Shown: positions 58,297 to 64,000 of the stretch, one piece after another | Numbering within the stretch: position 1 is the stretch's first letter | Layout of the letters: every line of letters begins with the position of its first letter | Assembly (NCBI GenBank): GCA_012934845.2 | Contig: WNNJ02001952.1 | Location: 1 to 64,000 of the forward strand | Reading direction: 5' to 3' | DNA from: Pomphorhynchus laevis | Taxonomy: Eukaryota > Acanthocephala > Palaeacanthocephala > Echinorhynchida > Pomphorhynchidae | Length of the DNA: 64,000 bases | Notes under the pieces: generated by a model | Databases searched by the model: none | What the model saw: only the letters and a program-made list of their open reading frames with translations | Told to the model about the DNA's origin: nothing | Position numbers and translations under genes: made by a program

Positions 58297-59284
58297 AAAT
58301 ATGAATGAACAAAGCATGAGCTGTGTTAGTGTTCTAGGTAGGAAGTATGAATCAATTAATGGACAAAATTACGAAACGGCCTGCTCTGTCAGATGTCGGT
58401 CTCCAGTTCGGTTCTATCAGGATACCATTCTGCTTTTTGCAGCTGATGTTGTCTTGTTGGCTTCTTGTACTAAGGATTTACAATGCCTACTAGATCGATT
58501 TACGATGAAATACCAAGCAGCAGGGATGTTGCTTAGTACCTTCAAGACTACCTTAATGTTTTCGTCTCGGATTCAGGTGTCAATGCCAACCCAGGTTAGG
58601 GAAAATATTCTTCCTGGTGTAGGGAACTTCGAGTATCTTAGGGTATTGTTCTCAAGGACGACAGGAATATCAGGGAGATTGAGAAACGGATTTGTGCAGC
58701 TAACGCAGCAATGCTTTCTTTCTACATATATGTCGTGGTGAAGTGGGAGTTGAGTCTTCGGGTGAAGCTTTTGGTTTACCACCCAATAATCGTTCGTATC
58801 TGTACCTATGGTCATGAGCTTTAAGTTATGACCGAAAGGATAATATCAAGGATACAGGCGACCGAAATTAGGTTCCTTCACAGTGTGGCTGATTTTAGCC
58901 TTACAGATATGGTTAGGAATTCGGTTATCAAATTTGAACTTGGAGTAAAGTCGCTGCTTCTCCACATCGAAAGTCAGTTGAGGTGGTTAGGATACGTTCT
59001 GAAGATTTCTAGGGATTGCCCTCCTCGGAGGGTTTTTCAGGCCGAACTCTCTGGAAAGATACCTCGAAATATACCTCGGGATCGGTGGAGAGATCAAATC
59101 TCGAAACTGGCAAAATAGCGCCTTGGGCTATCTGAAAGAAAACTCTGGTTTGTTGCCAAGAATCGCGATGTCTGAAGTTGTTAGGTTGGTCCACTGTCTC
59201 CACGACCCGACTCCCGGACCAGTGGTTGACAAGAAAAATCTTGTGGTACTTTTATTTTTATCTTGTCAAGAAATTGTTGTTATT
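58297..59284 (+). mobile_element. RTE-like LINE copy C, 5'-truncated
   Basis: The copy starts at nearly the same point as copy B (atgaacaaagcatgagctgt). It reads EQSMSCVSVLGRKYES, then ILLFAADVVLLASCTKDLQC, where motif C is FAAD instead of FADD, then MTERIISRIQATEIRFLHSV, SLLLHIESQLRWLGYVLKIS and RDRWRDQISKLAK (58828-59118). It ends gtcaagaaattgttgtt. The altered motif and several frame breaks show it is dead. It is more diverged from A and B than they are from each other. Confidence 0.83.
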
Positions 59285-59289
59285 GGCCT

Positions 59290-62200
59290 ACACTCCAACC
59301 AAATATCACATGTTTTGAACTTTAAAGTAGATAATGATAAGTATGTGAATGAAGTGCAAACTTAAATAGGACAGTTTATATGTTTCAAAAGGACTTTAGG
59401 CTAAACGACAAATAAAATATTATGTTTTGAAAGATTTACTTCTTAAAATCGACAGCTGAAATAAATGAGAAGTTTAGCAGAACAACAAAAGAACTATGGC
59501 GTTTAACGCCATATTCAATTCTGAAAGCAACGAATAGAATTTATCAACCTAATAAAAGACAGTTTATAAGTGCTAAAACTATTTTCCGTGATTATAGGAA
59601 TGAATTTATTTGAATGTACCAACTAATTTTAATTTCCAAACAAAGCCATCCAAATAAACACATATTCGGTACCATAATAACACATCACAAAGTGTCAACT
59701 ATATTTCTCTGCATAATATGTCGGGTTCTCATATGAGCTGTCGATGCACCTACTAAAGATTCTAGCATTTATTAATTAGATATTTACAAATCGATATCTG
59801 ATTTCTCACAATCGAATAATTTATGGTTATCCGATTAATCATAATCGGCTAATTATTAATTATTCAATGACAAATAGGCCGATTATAAGATGATAAAGAA
59901 CCTTGAATTATCAATATAACCTATTTATTCAATTTTTTATACAAATGTTTATCTTCAAAAGGATACCTGTCGCATGCGAACATTGGCAATCAAAATTGAA
60001 GCCGAAAATCGGCAAAATCATTTTATTGAAAGCTCTACATTAAATACGTCTTTTCAAAAGCACTAGCTACAACACACTAGAGTAGATAGGATAACTCATA
60101 AAAAAACTTCGATTTGTGAACATTTTGAATTCTTAGCAGATTTTTACATTAAATCTAATATAAATAATAAATTGTCATTTTAACAAATATCTTAATGGCT
60201 AAAGGAAAATATTCTTTTTATGAATTAAATAAATTCGATGCCGTTGATGATCCTAGACTAAAACAATACTACAGAAGGGAATATTAATTAAATATAAATA
60301 ATAATGTAAATTATAGCAAATCAATTTATTTTTATTTATTTTAATTTTATAAAAATTAATTTATTTATTTTATGATAATTTAGTGTATATGGCTCGTATT
60401 TTACAAAATAATTAAAATTAAATGAATTTAATAAAAGAAATAAAATAATTAGAAATAAAATAAATTAAAATAATAAAATAATAAATAAAATAATTAAAAT
60501 TAATAAAAGAAACAAACATGACGGGATATGAAGAAAGTATTATCGAAAATAAACAGAAAACAAATAATAAGATTTTAATAATTTTTGTAATAATTTTAAA
60601 ATATTTAAATTATTTTTTATTAAAAAATAATTGCATTGTTTAAATGATCACACAAAATAATAACTAAAGATTACTAATTACGAATTATAGATATCAAAAT
60701 AATAAATATAATTATTTATATAATAAATAATATAATTATTCATATTATTTATAATGAAAATATAATATATAATTATTAATCTATAAACATTTGAGAAGAT
60801 GACTTTTATCATTAAATATAAATTAGATTTAAGTTCGCATTAAAATTTAATTTTGTTCCTGATGATAGCTATCGAAATAAAAATCAGCATTACATGTAAT
60901 CCAACTATTTCAGGTCAATTTTGTCAAAATAATTTCCGAAATTAATTGTCTGTCAACTTTGTAAAGTAAATTACGAAATTATAAAGTTAAAGTTAATAAA
61001 GTTAAAAGAAGTTACTAAAGTTTTAAATTAGTTACACAAGATCTTTATAATTTAAACTTACAAAAATATTTCTTAAAACTAATCAAGTTTTAAATACCAT
61101 CTTCTACAGCAATCTAATGAAAATTAAGGTCATTTACCAATGAAACATTATTTTTGAGGTTATTATTTTTAATCTTAATTTATGATAAAAGATAATCAAG
61201 TTTTCACTAACTCGTATGATAAAAGAAGTGGATTATTACAAAAATGTTTTTAGTTTTAAACATTAGCGTTTATTTTGATAAGTCTAATCTAATATTATTT
61301 TCACATTAATTTTAAAATGTAAAATGAACTGAATAGAGTTATAAAAACTTACTTTAAATCATGCGAAGATAAATCTTTATTTATCTTCGTTTATTTTGTG
61401 TAATATCAAGTAGATTTAAAAGGAAATTTAAAAATTCAAATAGAAATAAGACGTATATATGGAACCATTTTATTAATTTAAATTTTACTAAATTAAATTT
61501 AAAATTTAAATTTAATTAAAATTTTATTATTTTTTTGTAATTTTAAATTTTATTAATTTAAAATTACATTTTGTAATCAAAATGTAAACATTTTGCCTAA
61601 ACTTGTTACTATTTGTTTTTGATTTTGATAAGGAACTATTTGATTAAGGAATTAATTTATAAATAATTTATAATTAATTAAAATAAAGTTTAACCTTGAA
61701 AATCTATCAAATCTCTAAATCTGATAATATAATCTAAAAACTACAATAGTACAATGATAATATCTAAATTATTCTAATTTTGATATTATCATTTTAAATT
61801 TAGAAATTTAAAATTAAATACTCGCAGTACTAAAAGTTGAGGATTTATTTGTAAATTTACGAGATTGTTTTATTTGCTTCTTATAATTATTGATTGTTGT
61901 AATAATTTATCTAAATGTAGGCATTTATTTATCGAAATATGCGTTGTCCGAATTCTTATATTATGTGGACACAAACTATGCGAGCATCATTGAGCAAGAT
62001 GCGGATAACATACATTATCCTAGTAAGCGACGATACGATATTTATTGAAAATTCGGAATTAGTTATTCGTCAACAAAATGTGATGATACTATTTTTGTTA
62101 TTTTAAGGAAACACCATGTTAGCATGGGTTATTCGACAATTTACAGAATAGCGCGGAAGGGATCAAGTACAATTGAGAAGGGCATATGAATATTTAAAAG

Positions 62201-62990
62201 GACATAAATATGGATTGGTCAATACTTTTAATTAAACCATTTCAGGCAATTAATTTATTCACTAATAAATATATGACATCGAATACATCTCTAACAATCA
62301 AAGTCTAACAAATAATTATTTTTTTTAATGTTTTGTAACGCGAATTTATCAAAACACACTGACGACTGCTTACCCTCTTTAGGTAGGCAATTGAAAGGAT
62401 CGAATCAAAAAGCTAAAATGAAACTTTACATTTATCCAAGTTAAAATGCAATATTAATGTACTTGTACATTTATTACAAAACGTGCATGAAACGAAATTA
62501 TTACAAAAATAATACATTTTGAAGTTTTAAATCCATACGCGAACTAAACTCCCGTTCTGACCGTCTCAAAAAATCATTATGTATCAGAGAGTGTTTCAAA
62601 TGTTTCCTCTAAAAATTAATATCTAAAATATGATTAGAAATATAAATAGTTAACCTTTATGTGATTGTGTCGAGTATTTCCGCCGTTCACATTCAGCTCC
62701 TGATTTTTCAAACAACGAAAATAGTCGTTAACGTTACTAAACAGATTTTTTTGATAAAAATTTATGATTAAAATTTTTTATCATTTAGATAAATAGTTTT
62801 ATAAATTTATTTAGTCCACTTCAAATATATATATAAATATTTAAAGCGAACTTTAATTGATTTGTAAAGTTAAGCCAATTGTAGATAAAGTAACGACCGT
62901 TTCGTTACTTTCAGATATTGTACAATATGAATCAAATGTAAATATTGCAAACTTGAACGTAATAGTTACTACTTTCGTGCGTCATCCGAT
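59290..62990. other. gene-poor AT-rich DNA
   Basis: No gene recognised. A 30-codon frame at 60195-60287 (MAKGKYSFYELNKFDAVDDP start) and a less AT-rich stretch at 61960-62190 with a YYVDTNYASIIEQDADN-like frame might be fragments of coding sequence, but I cannot match them to a family. 60300-60600 is poly-AT simple sequence. Confidence 0.45.
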
Positions 62991-63029
62991 CAGTCAAAGT
63001 AGTAGTTGGAAATACAATTAAAAAATAAA

Positions 63030-63725
63030 TCAGATAACTGAGTCTACGTATATTAAATTATTTATAAATTATACATAATGCATTTATTATTTCATTATAA
63101 AAATAAATAGTTATACCCATTCACCCTCTAATTTTAAACTTTCGGCTAACTTTCTACGTATTTTATTTTAAAATAAGTAGGATCAATTTAAAATTGCCTT
63201 TTCATTTTAAAAAGGCAATTTTTATGAATTGACTAAGATGAATAAGAATAAGGATTAGAGGTAATCAGGAGGAACTGCTATGTTATCGGGTTTCTAGATG
63301 TATTCGTTGGCAATACAATTAACAAATAAAAGTACAGATATAGCAAACAAAAGAAAATAGTAGCCATAAGCCAATTTTCGATTGTTCGCTTACAATGATT
63401 TTCTACAAAGCAAGGAAAGTTACGATATTCAATGATATTTTCGCAAGATCAAGGTGTTCTGCAAAAACGTATAGTAAACTACGAACAAATAATATTGTAA
63501 ATTTTAAATAAATGTTTTGTTCGACATTTAGTAATAACAGAAATAACATAAAAATTAATTTTAATGAATTGGTTAATAAATAGCAGACGATGTATCAGAA
63601 TATGGATTAGAGGTTATCAGGAGGAACTGCTATGTTATCAGGTTTCGGTACCTATTCTTCGACTTAGCATAGCAGCGACCAAAGACATGCTAATGACGTA
63701 TTTCGTCTGATGAAAATTTATTATT
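63030..63725 (-). repeat. two antisense Penelope tail copies
   Basis: The first copy, 63030-63295, has the terminus cagataactgagtctacgta, tttttatgaattgactaag and the core start ggaggaactgctatgttatc, then stops. The second, 63545-63725, has gcagacgatgtatcagaata, ggttatcaggaggaactgct, atgttatcaggtttcggtac, ttagcatagcagcgacc and gacgtatttcgtctgatga. The core of the second is complete with several substitutions. Confidence 0.82.
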
Positions 63726-63755
63726 TAATATTTTATAAAAATAATAAAAATAATA

Positions 63756-63832
63756 AAAAATTTTATTGTAGCAAAATCAACAACTATGTTCATCATCAGG
63801 AATTGTATCGCTTTTGCTACAATAAAAATTTT
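63756..63832. repeat. 21-bp inverted repeat with 35-base loop
   Basis: The left arm aaaaattttattgtagcaaa (63756 onward) and the right arm tttgctacaataaaaatttt (ending 63832) are complementary apart from one position. The loop holds tcatcatcagg, similar to the Penelope core end. It adjoins the last tail copy. Confidence 0.85.
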
Positions 63833-64000
63833 GATTTTCCAGGTGTGTTTTTTTTCAATTAATTTTTGGGACAATGAGCATCTTTAATAACAGAAATATT
63901 CTTCTCATATCAGGAACACTTCCAAATACAGCGATAATTCAATGCAGTTTTGAAAAATGTTACATGCTATTTTGAAAACTGAACATGTCATTCGCTTTTG

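Overview
The window reads as AT-rich intergenic DNA (by eye about three quarters A+T) from an invertebrate animal. The evidence for an animal is one host gene, a SIX1/2 (sine oculis) homeobox exon on the minus strand at 24702-25375, plus the transposon mix: a Naiad-like Penelope element with its GIY-YIG nuclease ahead of the reverse transcriptase (RT), a Merlin DNA transposon, a hAT remnant, three RTE-like LINE copies and two copies of an RT element with a restriction-like nuclease. The phylum cannot be fixed from this sequence. No rRNA, tRNA, CRISPR or bacterial operon was seen.

Layout: 1-2.1 kb AT-rich with a poor RT-like fossil; 2.1-5.2 kb the Naiad-like element, interrupted by a LINE fragment; 5.6-7.0 kb hAT remnant; 8.1-10.7 kb LINE copy A; 10.7-12.85 kb two Penelope tail copies, the first carrying a Merlin insertion (10910-11999) with inverted ends and an 8-bp target duplication; 13.36-16.45 kb RT/nuclease element copy 1; 19.2 kb a foldback element; 21.4-22.5 kb LINE copy B; 23.5-24.4 kb Penelope tails; 24.7-25.4 kb SIX1/2; 25.4-41.5 kb gene-poor DNA with Penelope tails, minisatellites, a perfect hairpin and one GC-richer open stretch at 33.35 kb; 41.5-44.0 kb RT/nuclease element copy 2; 44.8-52.0 kb a cluster of Penelope tails and foldback elements with a second Penelope lineage at 50.2-50.6 kb; 53.1 kb a large inverted repeat; 53.8 kb an RT scrap between direct repeats; 56.9-58.15 kb a motif present three times; 58.3-59.3 kb LINE copy C; 63.0-63.8 kb two more Penelope tails and a hairpin.

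The most unusual structure is the Penelope tail. A roughly 350-450 bp non-coding sequence follows the RT C-terminus in the element sense and recurs about twenty times, mostly without the RT. It contains a conserved GC-rich core whose complementary segments interleave (a-b-a'-b'), so the RNA could form a pseudoknot, and a separate 8-bp hairpin. The SIX1/2 exon is also unusual: it carries roughly 35 extra residues inside the SIX domain and ends in a splice donor just after the homeodomain.
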